Positions 11,689 to 33,795 of a stretch of DNA of 64,000 bases are shown piece by piece (position 1 is the stretch's first letter; each line of letters begins with the position of its first letter). The notes under the pieces were generated by a model. The model saw nothing but the letters and a program-made list of their open reading frames with translations, was not told the DNA's origin and searched no databases. A program made the translations under genes and the position numbers. Origin of the DNA: Metaphire vulgaris (Eukaryota > Annelida > Clitellata > Crassiclitellata > Megascolecidae); NCBI GenBank assembly GCA_018105865.1, contig CM030834.1, positions 8,146,668-8,210,667 of the forward strand, read 5' to 3'.

Positions 11689-11925
11689 CAGTGGCGGTTC
11701 CAAGAATTCGAGAATTCTTGGTGGGTGATGCAATGAATTTCTAGGAAGTTGGCGGGGGCGGGGATGCGCTGAAATCCAGAAAAAGGCTGACAAGCAAAAA
11801 GATCATCAGCTCTGTTTTGCGCACAAGGGTAGCGGTTCGGACCCGGTAAACCCTGAAAACGCTGACCAGCAAGAAAAGCTTGAAGGGGATGCATCCCCAG
11901 TCTTCCCCAACAGTCTGGCAAGCAA
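11689..11925 (+). mobile_element. hAT-type MITE, CAGTGGCGGTTCCA family
   Basis: Left end CAGTGGCGGTTCCAAGAATT, then GGTGGGTGATGCAATGAATT, AAAGGCTGACAAGCAAAAA and GGGGATGCATCCCC. These are all shared with the copies at 258, 16982 and 33796. The right TIR is not clearly preserved, so the end coordinate is approximate. Confidence 0.75.
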
Positions 11926-12470
11926 TAAAAGGTCATAACTAGACATTTTAAATAGGTCCATTTACGGGCGGGCATACTTTAAAAAAATCCACCCAATGTT
12001 GATGGCGGGGTTGCGCCAATGGGAGGGTGAATGGTTAGCCAGATAGGCTAGGTTTTCTTAGGGCACTAATGCTAGTTTGTCACACGCAGCCATGAAGGAA
12101 ATGATTTTAGAAATACGAAGCAATTAATCTTAGATCTGAAGGCACGAGAAGATATATAATGCAGGAATTGCGGAAATAGAAGACGTCAGAATTTATTGTT
12201 TGACAGTGTCGAATGCTGCGGAGGGAGGCTGGGATCGAGTTGACTAATGACTCGAGATAACTCCTTCCGCCAGCCAAGTTATCGATACATGAATAGTTCA
12301 ACAAAAGTAATAATCAGCCCAGAATTCCTGTCTTATTTGTATCTGTACCTATTGTTTTCGACCTCAGATAAAAGATCGCACATGCGAACTTAGAACTTAC
12401 ATGTTCTTCTACACTCTACAGTCTACGTGACTACGCGGGCTCGAGAAGAACCCTCAAGACAACATTGTCT

Positions 12471-12705
12471 CAGAGATGGTTATGGGTCCATTTTTTAAAG
12501 AACCCAACCCATCAAATTTCCATCCCAAGTTCCCAACCCATATCGGCAATAAGGTTACATGACCCAAACCCACCGTGATAGGCCTAGATTTACAGTTTCT
12601 TAAGCCATGGCTTGTTTTCCACCCAACCCAACCCGCCACAAATATGGACAAGTCTGACCCAACCCAACACAATCCATGGGTTAACCCAACCCATGGCCAT
12701 CTCTG
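12471..12705 (+). mobile_element. hAT-type MITE, CAGAGATG / ACCCA-rich family
   Basis: Bounded by CAGAGATG and its complement CATCTCTG. Target duplications cattgtct and tattgtct agree at 7 of 8. The interior is built of AACCCAACCC units with CCATGGGTTAACCC near the right end. Other copies lie at 44699-44949 and 22327 (right end lost). No coding capacity. Confidence 0.85.
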
Positions 12706-12978
12706 TATTGTCTATCGCATACAAAGGCAATTTCTGATTTCTGATAGACAGATATTCTGCTTCTAATTTTTGGTGCATTATTTGTAAAAACACAGGCCTA
12801 CCTTATCTGTTAGGTCAATATAGCCTACTTGAGTTTTAAAATTAACTTCATCCTATCTCCCAGGTTGACATTGATTGGAAAAAAGAAGTGAAGTTGGGAA
12901 TATTATCATGCATAAAGATTTGGCGATCATCTTGTGATAGTTAGTTACTTGCTCATCATATCAAATATTAAAGCATAG

Positions 12979-13040
12979 GGGTTGTCCATTAATTACGTCA
13001 ACAATTGGGGGCGGTTGTTGACATAAATAATGGACAGCCC
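12979..13040. mobile_element. 62-bp palindromic MITE with 5-bp target duplication
   Basis: Inverted repeat GGGTTGTCCATTAATTACGT against the complement of GGGCTGTCCATTATTTATGT, flanked by the direct repeat catag (974-978 in the 12-kb line, and 13041-13045). Same family as the 398-bp element at 63401-63798. Confidence 0.8.
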
Positions 13041-13383
13041 CATAGCAATTTCAAATCGATAATATTTTAGACAAACTCTGGCACGCCACATGAGTTACAA
13101 TACTACATACTGTTTTCTCTTTTGATATTCTACCGTTTGTACTGAAATTGTCATCTCGCTGTTTAAGAGACAAAGGCGCTACGGAAATCTCTGTTAATGA
13201 ACCATTTTTAATGAAAGTTGGAAGTTTAATTGTTTTAATGAAATTACAGCACGATAACCTACATGACATAGAGAACACCATTTTAATTCCTGAATATATA
13301 TTATTTAAAAAACTTTTACAAGTTTATCACACTTTGTATATTGCCGTGAGAATGACATATCGAAAAAAACAGAAATCAAAATG

Positions 13384-13500
13384 GAAATATCAGTAATGTA
13401 ATGTAATGTAATGTGGCATTTGTATAGCGCCTCTTCTATTTCTACTCAGAGACGCCCCTGGCATTGGAGTCAAGTATGTACACTGGAATGATCCAACAGC
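13384..13500 (+). repeat. (AATGT)n followed by a GTATAGCGCC-type repeat
   Basis: Four or more ATGTA pentamers lead into GGCATTTGTATAGCGCCTCT, which resembles the CTTCTATAGCGCCAC repeats at 35878 and 36010 and the CTTCTATGGCRCYAC copies at 28440 and 59310. Probably the 3' end of a short dispersed retroelement. Confidence 0.5.
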
Positions 13501-13813
13501 AGGCCACTTAATCCATTAGGCACAGTAGGCACTGGACCTTGGGCCTACGAAGGTTTCAGCGGCCTACGAAAGCCACAAAATAAAGTATTGAAGCATAAAT
13601 ATAGTACGTCTCCTTTAAAATATCAAGTATCAAGTTAACAGATACAAATTGAATAATGTCTTCTAATGTGAGAGTGTCCACTGTCCAGGGACTACAAAGG
13701 CCTTAAAACAGCCCTGTCCAGCAAAAGCATTATGTCCACTGCCGCTCCTGCTTTGCTTAAATCATAAAAGATGCTTCGAATATAGTTGGTTACGATTTTG
13801 ATGGCGATGTTGG

Positions 13814-14217
13814 CAGGGGTGTAGTCCTAAAATGGAAGTGGGGTGGGGGCAATGGCGTTCAGAGTCGAGGCTGCATGGTTGATATTCAAGACCAAGGTTG
13901 TCTAAGGCTAAGGCAGTGTGGCCGGCATTTTCCGGATTAGGAACGGCAGATGGACATTTTTCAAGGTTTTCAAGTAAAAAAAGCTTTGTCGAGATAAAAC
14001 ATGTCAAAGTATCAAAACTTATAACTATACTAATAAATACATATTTATTAAACTTAAATTTAATTAAGAGCATAATAACGATGATGACTTTTTATATTAG
14101 AAAAAATGATATGAAAAACGACAATGATATTAGAAAAAAATAGTGGGGGACGGCGTCCACTCTCTAAAAAAAGAAGGGGACACCGTTGTCTTCCGTCCCC
14201 ACCCCACTACACCATTG
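13814..14217. mobile_element. hAT-type element in the 3' flank of the Syt14-like gene
   Basis: Left end CAGGGGTGTAGTCC and right end complement CAATGGTGTAGTGG. Target duplications gatgttgg and ggtgatgg agree at 6 of 8. The right subterminal region is G/C-rich (GGGGACGGCGTCCACT, GACACCGTTGTCTTCCGTCC). The only good minus-strand AATAAA within 400 bases of the Syt14-like stop codon (about 14043-14048) lies in this element. Confidence 0.7.
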
Positions 14218-14430
14218 GGTGATGGTTATATACTAAATGAGTTAACTCTGCGGTGGGCATGTCGTTTGCCCGACATTATTAACCAATCGGCGCACCATTA
14301 ATAGCGTCGCCTCTACTGTACATTTTGCATCTTTTTCAATTTGTTATAAGAAAGTAGCCATTGATGACTGCAGATGTCGATTAGGAACATAGGCCTATAA
14401 TTAATTATAGGTCTAAATTCCGAACGCCAT

Positions 14431-25420
<10,990 letters not shown>

Positions 25421-25429
25421 CAGACTTCC

Positions 25430-25690
25430 CCCCCCTCCTCCTCCTCCTCCTCCTCCTCCTCCTACTTCTCCTTCTTCTTCTCCCTCTATTTGTTTCTCGT
25501 CCGTCTCTTTTTCCGTATCTCTATCCGACGGACGTTATTGGTCGCTGGGCCGTCGCCGCCGGCGCCGGCGTTGTTGTTGCTGCTAGCGAAGCAGCACGAG
25601 AAGATATTAGCGAAAGTGCTGGAGAATGTGTCTGTGTTGGTGGCGGCGTTCAACACTTTGCCCGTTGCCATTGGTCAATTATAATTGAAC
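25430..25690 (-). promoter_or_regulatory. CpG-rich block, possible 5' exon or promoter
   Basis: Contains a (TCC)n run, GCCGCCGGCGCCGGCG and TTGCCATTGGTCAATTATAATTG. The latter includes a CCAAT box (ATTGG on plus). On the minus strand an ATG at 25671 opens a 61-codon frame (MATGKVLNAATNTDTF...) ending in a stop. It may be an upstream reading frame or the end of an unrecognised exon. CpG density contrasts with the flanks, so a transcription start or exon is plausible but not proven. Confidence 0.3.
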
Positions 25691-26546
25691 CGCCGTTCGA
25701 TCAGTGAAGATTAAGACAACGCAAGCCGCTAATAAGAGGTTCAGAGGTCTATCGCTGAGCGGACACCCGCATACCTAAATCCTCGAACAAAGAAGACGCT
25801 CTTGAGGCTGTTGACAGCGAAATGCTGCTACCAGCTACCTACCTACCTATGCTGTTTACTTTCTGCGGTCCAGTTAAAGTATATAGGTCTACCTGTTGGC
25901 CAATGATCACAGTGGCACTTCAAAAATCCAGAAATTACTCATCGCTTGGGCAAAACGCCTGATACAGAGAGAGACGCTGTAGGCCCTATACCAAAATGAT
26001 CGAAGGCCTACCCGTGACTCCGTGAGCGGCGCATTGAAGTTGACCGGCCATCTCACACGGCCAGAGAATGCGTTGTAGGCCTACCCATGCAGCCATCGGG
26101 TTAAACTAGGTCATTCAAAGGCTGCGTAGAGTGACAATAATATTTGGCAGTTTTATCGCGCGATTCGGAATAGTTGGCTACTCACGCAGGACTGCGCTAA
26201 AAGTACAAGAAGAGTGCCACCGTTGCTTTTAACTCACCTGTTGTAGGCCTGTACCGCGTGTAGAGTATGCGCCGTTATGCGGGTGGTTAAATGCTACTTG
26301 TTAGGGAACTAGCTATCTATCACGATGCTACTAGGCTACAAGAAGACGAAGGATTTAAAAATCGACTGTACTGTTTGACGGATCTAACGCGGAAACTCGA
26401 CTGTCTGGTGCCAACTCCCGTCGCTCGCTGCTCAGTCCCTGCGCATTTATTGCAATCTCCCAAAATGCGTGAATTAATCAAGTTAATAGTCCAATATCCT
26501 GACATCGCTCCTCGCCCCAGTTCCCTGATAACTTCATGTCGTAAAC

Positions 26547-26983
26547 TAGAGCTGTGCAACATTCATAATCGGACCGATTATTAGGACAATCGGAACAATC
26601 GGTAATCGGGCGCCAGTCCGGTGCCGATACCGATTAATCGGTAAAATTTTATTTTGGCCGATTATTAGGATAATTGGAACAATCGGTTATATATTACAAT
26701 GTGAACATAGAAATTTAAAATTTGACATAATAAGTATTGATAGCAAAATCATTATTCATTTAAAGATTAAGCACACATTATGCATTGAGTCTCTTGGCAA
26801 ACCTCGAATTGAACCTGCAAACGGAGGGAATGTGCATTTACGCTACACCTTTATGGCAAATTTGACTGCATGATCATTAAAATCTACCGATTTGGAGAAT
26901 TCGACAGACAATCGGTATCGGCAAAACAATCGGTTGTCTAACAATCGGAACAATCGGCAAAATGTGCAATCGGTACAGCTCTA
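26547..26983. mobile_element. hAT-type element with AATCGG repeats
   Basis: TIR TAGAGCTGTGCAACATTC against the complement of TAGAGCTGTACCGATTGC, flanked by a perfect 8-bp duplication, tcgtaaac (26539-26546 and 26984-26991). Subterminal regions carry many AATCGG(A/T)AC units in both orientations. The 437-bp interior has no transposase. Confidence 0.93.
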
Positions 26984-27075
26984 TCGTAAACATTCGGACT
27001 TCTATTGCATTCATGCATGCAGTGAATGAGCAATGTTGGAGCCAGGACAAGAGTTTAGGCATCAGAGATATATCA

Positions 27076-27077
<2 letters not shown>

Positions 27078-27161
<84 letters not shown>

Positions 27162-27162
27162 T
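27078..27162. repeat. (CTA)n trinucleotide repeat
   Basis: About 28 CTA units. The poly-Tyr and poly-Leu frames through it are artefacts. Confidence 0.97.
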
Positions 27163-27238
27163 GTAACTGTCGCCACTGTCAAAATACTTGCTGTGGAGCC
27201 GCTATCACAAACGAAGACGCGCTGATAAACGTTTTAGA

Positions 27239-27330
27239 TCATGGTTTCTCAACCTATGGGTCGTGACCCAAATTGGTTCGCCAAAGGTTTTTCTCTTGGG
27301 TCGCGGCACAAACTTGGAAACTAAGAAAAT
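27239..27330 (+). repeat. partial hAT end (GGTTTCTCAACCTATGGGTC)
   Basis: Starts CATGGTTTCTCAACCTATGG then GTCGTGACCC and GGGTCGCGGCAC, resembling the ends of the family at 62290 and 49640 (TTTCCCAAACTGTGGGTC). The opposite end was not located. Confidence 0.45.
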
Positions 27331-27604
27331 TAGGCCCTAGCAGTATCTTATCTAACATTGCAATTGATACAAACTAAGTGGTCGAAGGTACTTAATTTCA
27401 GAACTATGTGTACACAATAACTGTTACGACTTCCTACAGACCATATCCATCAACGGGCTGACTGTAGATTTTGTTTCTTGCATGTATGTTGTCATTGTCA
27501 GCTACGTGCACGAATTTCTTAATTTCGGTAAACCTGTTATATTCTATTCTCCTGGATAATTTGTGCAACGCCATAGCATAGCTAAAGTCAAAACCAAGAG
27601 CGTT

Positions 27605-28180
27605 TTACAAAGGTTGTTCATAAGAAATACGGAATAAATGCGTCTTGAGGGGAGACGCGAACACCTCGAAGGATGTAGTCGAGGTCACCGAAGTGGGAAG
27701 CGCGTTCCAGAGAAGAGGGTTGCCGCAGGTCACGGATCTTTCCCCCCCCAGCATAAGCGTCCTGGACGGAGGGGGAGTAGAGGCAAATTTGCTTGTTAGA
27801 TCGCAACCAGTGTTTATTCTAGCCACCTAGACATTGGGGGGAGTTTAAAATTTGGGGAGAACAGACATTGCTGAGGTCATACTACTTGCCAAAATGTCAA
27901 AAAATTGGGAGGAAATTTCAAACTTTGGGGGATTCCCCCAGAGAAGGCCTAGAATAAACACTGGGTCACAACTGTCCTGCTCATCTTCGACGAAACATAC
28001 GGTATTTGGAAGTCTTCGCCACGACACCGATGCATTCTTTACCCTAGCAGGGAGTGATAGTCTATGAATAGCACGATACCGATGAAGATGTCGAGATCGC
28101 TCTTGTCTGGTGCAAAGGAGGTGTTGATCTGGCTGGCATACTTCACTGATCCAGCTATCATTATCATTTCTGCACTTCAT
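27605..28180 (-). pseudogene. CR1-like LINE reverse transcriptase C-terminus, interrupted by a MITE
   Basis: Encodes GERSVTCGNPLLWNALP and then SPLKTHLFRISYE to the stop. These match the C-terminal NPLLWNSLP...LKTHLFNI of the larger CR1-like copy at 43155-44121. The upstream part (about 27965-28180, with QPDQHLLCTRQERSRHLHR) is separated by a 156-bp MITE (27808-27963) and has decayed. Confidence 0.75.
27808..27963 (+). mobile_element. hAT-type MITE, CAGTGTTTATTCTAG family
   Basis: Perfect 15-bp TIR CAGTGTTTATTCTAG with its complement, CTAGAATAAACACTG. It is inserted in the CR1-like relic. Flanks atcgcaac and gtcacaac (offset by one base) are a decayed duplication. A 54-bp copy lies at 42504. 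Confidence 0.85.
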
Positions 28181-28659
28181 CATCGTGGTACAGTCTGAAC
28201 ACTAAACAGTTCATAAGGATCACGTTTCATCTGTTTCTGCGTAGCAGGTAAACTTTCAACGATGCATGAAATTACGGTACTTTGGTAAAACTTCCATTTT
28301 CACCCCCACTTCGGTGCTGCTACAGACCTCTTCTTCGATATGACGAAGGACTATAGGGGATGGCGGTCACTTGCTTGCTGTTAGACTCTGTATTTCTGAC
28401 GTGAACAGCCACTGTTCCAGGCGCCTCAATCAACAATAAACTTCTATGGCACCACTACCATAATGCCCAGGGCATCAGCCGATCGCTCACGTGGCAGTTG
28501 AGACGGTAGCAGATTATAATTATCGTCATCTAAGTCCTCTTAAGACATGGATGTTGACATGATTCTTCTTCCGCCGACAACCGAAGATTAACAATCAGAT
28601 GGGGAGGACTTCTTCTTTCTTTCCTTCCGTCTTTCCCTATTGGGTTGGGCGATGGGTCT

Positions 28660-29085
28660 GAATGAGTTCCTTCCACTTCTGTCTAACCAATACTATTATA
28701 TGGATCAGAATGCTGGACCATAAAGAAGAAAGAAGATTAATGACTGCAGAAATGAACTGGTTAAGAGGAATAGCAGGAGTCAGCAGAAGACAAAGAATAA
28801 GAAATGAAACGATCAGAGAAAAGACAGAGCAAAAAGAAACGATACTCGAATCAATACAGAAACGAAGACTGAAATGGTTTGGTCATGTTGAAAGAATGAA
28901 AGAAGAAAGAATTTCAAAGAAAGCACTATACAACTATGTTGAAGGGAAAAGGAGAAAAGGAAGACCAAGAAAAACATGGATAGAAAACTTAAAAGAGGAT
29001 GCAGAAGAAATGCAAATGAACTTCACCCAATTGACCAGAGCAGCAAAGACAGACAGAAGTGGAAGGAACTCATTCAAACCCTAGA
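28660..29085 (+). pseudogene. non-LTR reverse transcriptase C-terminal fragment
   Basis: An open frame of about 130 codons encodes MTAEMNWLRGIAGVSRRQRI, then RRLKWFGHVERMKEERISKK, then GRPRKTWIENLKEDAEE. This is the classical C-terminal thumb region of a LINE polymerase. There is no polymerase palm or endonuclease upstream, so it is 5' truncated. It is the best-preserved of the four FGHxxRM fragments in the window. Confidence 0.85.
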
Positions 29086-29436
29086 GCAAGTGCCGCCCGG
29101 GGTGGTTCGCCCCCCACCGCCCCTCGCTACGCCACTGGTCATCCTCAATCCCACTCTGTCCTGTCCTGTGTTATTGTGACCAACCGATTGTTGTACGTGT
29201 TTTGATAATTGTGTGTGGCTGCTTTGTCAGGCATTCGTCATGGCGTGCTCTTCATGGTAGACATGTACAGTAGACCTACTATCAGCGCTTCACTGCATAT
29301 CGCCGCTAACGCATCACAGCACAGCGTTACTCGACACACTACTCAGGTCATTTTAACTCACTCGCCTTTCAGAGCTACTCCATCCTCTTAGCTCTATCGT
29401 GCCGGCAAGCAAGTGATTGCCCGATAAATATAAACT

Positions 29437-29522
29437 CTCCGACCTCTCGAGTATTGAACCCGAGGCAAAAGATCATCTTAGAGTACATCTGGCACTCTAC
29501 CAATTGAGCCATCGAGGCAGAT
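29437..29522 (-). repeat. tRNA-like polymerase III head (SINE or tRNA relic)
   Basis: On the minus strand GATGGCTCAATTGGTAGAGT matches a tRNA D-arm/box A, and GGGTTCAATACTCGAG matches box B and the T-arm. The acceptor stem does not pair and the anticodon arm is irregular. I read it as a tRNA pseudogene or SINE head, not a working tRNA. Confidence 0.55.
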
Positions 29523-29529
29523 CTACAGA

Positions 29530-30960
29530 TCTTCCGCCTTTTAAAACCCTTCATATTATACACAGGCCTATATTGGTTAGGTGGCCTAATATAGATAATT
29601 ATGAATAGTCAATAGTTACTTGAGCAATTGCATTTTTGCCAGAGTTCTCTGCACACATCTAGACATTCGTGTTCTCCCAAATTTCCCATTTGGAAACTGA
29701 GCACCTTCTCAGAATTCCTATCGACTTTGACTTGTACCGAAGCATAATTCAAGACATGTTCTAGCATTCGTAGAAAACCGCTATTACTTTTGTCATCACT
29801 CTATTTATCACGCGTTTATCTTTTTGTCGGATGCCAGTTGCCCTAGTTCTGCTACCTCGTCTTTAAAAAAGGCCAAATCGTCTGCAAAGTCTGTGTTTCA
29901 GACGAGTTTGGCAGCGACTTTCATTCCTAATTTGCAAAAGTATCGCTGGTAAAAAACACGATGATATCAGATTTAGATGTTTATGTTTGATCGTCTTTAG
30001 ACAAATCAGTCAACGTTGACTCAGCGGTTAGTTTGAAGTGCCGTGATCGTTTGGACCCATTATGGAGGATCGAATGGCACTAGATTGCTTTGATATAATT
30101 GCCGATCCAGTTTCATGAAATGACACAACAAAACGATATATTAATTATAGCGTCTATACGCATTATTGGTAGGCCCTATGCACAATTATTATGCATAGGG
30201 CCTACCTACATAATTATTATGTGTCTTTTCCGTGCGCTAAGAGGAGAAACATTGATTAGAACAGTAATGGAGGGAAATATAATTATTAGGAAGAAAGACA
30301 AAAGACAGATGAAGGAGGATACTATAACATTTTTAATGTTAACAGGCATTAATTAAGAAATTAGTTTCATAATTGTAATTTTAGTAAAATTACAAAACAT
30401 AGCCTATAAATGTTTGTAACAAAGAAAAGATTAAATTAAAGTTAGTGTTTGACTATTCAGATGAGGATTGCAGCTAGAATAAAGAACATCTGGAAACAAA
30501 GAAATAGAAAAATACAGAGATGAATGGAGAAAATGCTTCGGAGTGAATGGCTGGACACAGTCGAAAGACGATTTACTAGACCTGCCCTGTTGCGTCATGA
30601 GTGATCAAAATGCTTCTTTGTCTAAAGCTCATCATAACAAGCATGGCGGCTGCTTTGAAATGCTTGTCAGTCCCAAAATATGCCAGTTGCTTTCGGAAAT
30701 GCAGTAGGGGCCTACCTTCTCCAGTTAAGGACGGTACATCCACCTATTTGGTACTTCGAGTTTTACCTCAGTCTACCGTCTCTATACATGCCTGTGGGAT
30801 CTCTATTTATAGGGTTACCACACTACCTTAAAGAAGGTGTGCCAAACTTCAAATAACTATTGGGCTATAACTATATGACGCCTAGCGCCACCTATTGAAT
30901 ATCTTACGCTCAAGCTCCATAGACTTTTACATACTTCTCGGACAGCTATTATTACTAAGG
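29530..30960. other. intergenic, one hairpin, otherwise no feature
   Basis: No gene or element boundary recognised. A perfect 15-bp inverted repeat lies at 30168-30206 (listed separately). Small open frames at 30099 and 30601 lack domains and splice sites. Confidence 0.45.
30168..30206. repeat. perfect 15-bp hairpin
   Basis: GGTAGGCCCTATGCA (30168-30182) and its exact complement (30192-30206) are separated by 9 AT-rich bases. It contains the TAGGCCTA-like motif that is strikingly common throughout this window. Confidence 0.9.
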
Positions 30961-30962
30961 GA

Positions 30963-30982
30963 CTTCTCTTTTTCTTCTTCTT

Positions 30983-31063
<81 letters not shown>
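30963..31063. repeat. (CTT)n-(TTA)n repeat
   Basis: About 16 TTC/CTT units run directly into about 17 TTA units. Confidence 0.97.
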
Positions 31064-31066
<3 letters not shown>

Positions 31067-31214
31067 TTATTCATTCTATTAACTATCTACCTTACCATCA
31101 GCGTCACCTCACGACTACTTATAAAAAGGCCTTTTATGCTTTACCTATTCTTTATTATTGGCTCATCTATCTTCACCTCGTCACATTAGCATTTGACTTG
31201 TTAGATTGAAGCCA

Positions 31215-31636
31215 TAGTTGTGAAGTTCAAGGAAGTTTTAAAAAAGTTCATACAAGTTCAATAAAGTTCAAGAAAAAAAAGTTCGGAAACGTTCATAAAA
31301 GTTCAAATTTACAATTTAGTCCTCGTCAGATGACTCAGTTTCAGAAGACCAATTGATGTATTCGTCAGCATCGCAGATGTTTTCGATCTTATCCACTAGT
31401 TGTAAGTCACAATGCGCTTTGACAATCTTCTCAACTGTCTTTCATGCGAGTCTGTTGCGTTTTTTTTTGTATGTATGAATCCAAATGCTGACCAAATTCT
31501 CTCACAAATTCTCTTACACAACCCGGCTTTCGCAGTGCTAATTCGAATTGAACTTTATGAACTTTAAAGCCTTATCAATACAGTTCAAAAAGCTCAAACA
31601 ATAATATAGTTCAAAACGCTTGAACGTCACAACTTG
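31215..31636 (-). mobile_element. decayed hAT element with transposase tail
   Basis: Ends TAGTTGTGAAGTTCAAG and (complement) CAAGTTGTGACGTTCAAG form an imperfect TIR. Subterminal AAGTTCA motifs cluster at both ends (31228-31310 and 31540-31625). A hAT transposase C-terminus lies between, on the minus strand. Flanking octamers do not match, so the boundaries are less certain than for other elements here. Confidence 0.65.
31316..31515 (-). pseudogene. hAT transposase C-terminal dimerisation fragment
   Basis: Minus-strand reading gives RICERIWSAFGFIHTKK, then (other frame) RNRLA-stop-KTVEKIVKAH, CDLQLVDKIENICDADEYIN, and SSETESSDED-stop. The order (C)ER.WS.(F/Y)..IH.K.RNRL....(E)K(L/I)V..H..L is typical of the end of hAT-family transposases. 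One frameshift and one in-frame stop show it is dead. Confidence 0.75.
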
Positions 31637-31899
31637 ATTTAACTTTAAGCGTCTTTAATGTTTAACAGACTTTCAGAGAAGGCGGCTTCTCAGAATCTAT
31701 GCGAATCCTACACATTCTAACAGACCCACCGCTGCCACTGTTCGATGCGTTTCGTCAGTGACCGTGTGGTTAATCTGGAGAGGCGTTAGATGGGGCAACG
31801 CTCTTGCCCCACTGCCGCAAATAACCCCTTTTCCCGTCAACCTTCTCTCAACTACCCGGCAGTCAGAACATAAGTACAGCGCCCGCCGCAGCCGGTGGA

Positions 31900-31984
31900 G
31901 TGGTGTGAGGGTGACATCGGTGGTCTAGATGCGGCCGGCCGCTCGAAGTCGGCCACGTCAGCAGCATTTGCAGACTGCGCCTAG

Positions 31985-32023
<39 letters not shown>

Positions 32024-32316
32024 CTTTTCTCGACGCTGTATAGTTCCAACCAAGCGCTGGCTTTTCGTGCGTCGGCGTCACTTCGACTGCCGCTCTCACT
32101 TTGGATATTCAACGTCCACCGAACGAACGGCCTTTTCCTTCGCGCGGCGGCGTATCTCTCTGACTGACTGCTTTCCAGTCTGAAGCGCGCGCTGCCCGGC
32201 TGCTGCAGGGACTTCGGCGCCACTGATTCTGGAAATTTCGCGCCGAGAAAACCCGACATCGACTTTTGGTCTTTCTTCTCTCCGATGGTTGGCTGGTTCT
32301 GTAGCTGAGGAAGAAG

Positions 32317-32371
<55 letters not shown>

Positions 32372-32508
32372 AGAGTCTGCAGTAGTGTGTTTGAACAGCC
32401 CACGGCGTTGCGTTGTCGTGCCAGTGACATGCGTCGTGATGTTGTGTCTTGTAGTCTCGACAGTCTTTATCTCGTTGCGACGTGACCAGTGACAGAATAG
32501 ACAAATGG
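31900..32508 (+). promoter_or_regulatory. candidate 5' exon with start codon at the splice donor
   Basis: A CpG-rich block holding (CAG)n at 31988-32021 and (GA)n at about 32310-32362. It ends GACAAATGG|GTGAGCTG: an ATG (32505-32507) in good context, one more base, then a donor. A first exon that ends just after its ATG is common in animal genes. The downstream exon was not found, so a plus-strand gene starting here is only a hypothesis. Poly-Gln or poly-Ala frames through the CAG run are not evidence of coding. Confidence 0.35.
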
Positions 32509-32929
32509 GTGAGCTGCAAAACTCTTTTCTGCTTTTTAATTCCACATTTCGCCTCAGTGTAGTTCATATTTGAACAACTTTTAGAGAGTAACTACCTATC
32601 TTAATTACGTTATGTTATATTAGCCTATATCTATTGTAGCAATCGGTTATTCTGATGTCTGATTTCTTTCACGTAAGACACTTGCTGTATGTATGAACCG
32701 TATGTGCTTCTTAAGTAAGTGAATGCCGTGTAAAATCTGATCGAAGTCCAACAGAGGGCGCTTTGTACGGTATGTTGTCGCTGCCGAAGCGCTTAGGTGA
32801 CCGTCGCTGCAAGCCATTAGGATGATTGGGCCATTGTAATGACAGTTAACCAACTTAGTCTAAGCTTATATTGAGATAGGTTAATCGCACCGTTAATCGT
32901 CTTGCTAAACAGTCTCTTCCAGATGTGGC

Positions 32930-33025
32930 AACTGGTCACTCGAAATGGTCCATGACCCATTTGACCACTGAATCTTTGACCCATATGTGACCCATGGGTC
33001 CCATGATCCGTTACCCATGACCAAT
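32930..33025 (+). repeat. GACCCAT-rich repeat
   Basis: Units such as TGACCCAT, ATGGGTC and GACCCATGGGTCCCAT occur in both orientations. A similar block lies at 33645-33745, on the other side of the GATA/GACA array. They resemble the ACCCA-rich MITEs, but the family TIR is not evident. Confidence 0.55.
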
Positions 33026-33204
33026 GGGTCCAGATAATAATGGAATATTTTATCGGATTATTGTGCTGTGTCTTTGCACAGTTGTTAAGCCATAGGCCTA
33101 CGTTAATGTTGTGCGTCGATTGAACATAACACACATGGCTACCCTGCTGTAAAAGAGCGCGTCGTTGACACACAACCCTGGTTGAGAAAGGAGTCAGAGA
33201 GAGA

Positions 33205-33510
<306 letters not shown>

Positions 33511-33795
33511 GAGGGAGAGAGATGGAGAGAGAGAGATACTCAGATTAGACACAAAACTTGGATTGCCAATATTTGTCAATGAGCGTTAACTTGAGCACTT
33601 TTGATGCGCAGCATAACTACACATATGCAGCCCTAGAAATTTTATGGATCATGGGTCAAGTGACCACTGACCCATAACCCATCTCCGATCCATCGAGTAT
33701 TGATGACCCACATAACCCGTGACCTACTGACCCACTTCCATTTCTGGTCTCTCTCATTAATTGCAACTGGATTGTGGCATATAACTGCTAGTAGT

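Noticed and set aside
26291..26546. Plus-strand frame MLLVRELAIYHDATRL... as a gene
   Set aside because: No domain or splice evidence, an open frame also exists on the opposite strand, and it runs into a transposon end.
29437..29522. Functional tRNA gene
   Set aside because: Boxes A and B are recognisable, but the acceptor and anticodon stems do not pair.
31929..32567. Poly-Gln, poly-Ala, poly-Leu and Ser/Leu frames around 32 kb
   Set aside because: They come from (CAG)n and (GA)n repeats. The different frames are mutually exclusive and no domain is present.
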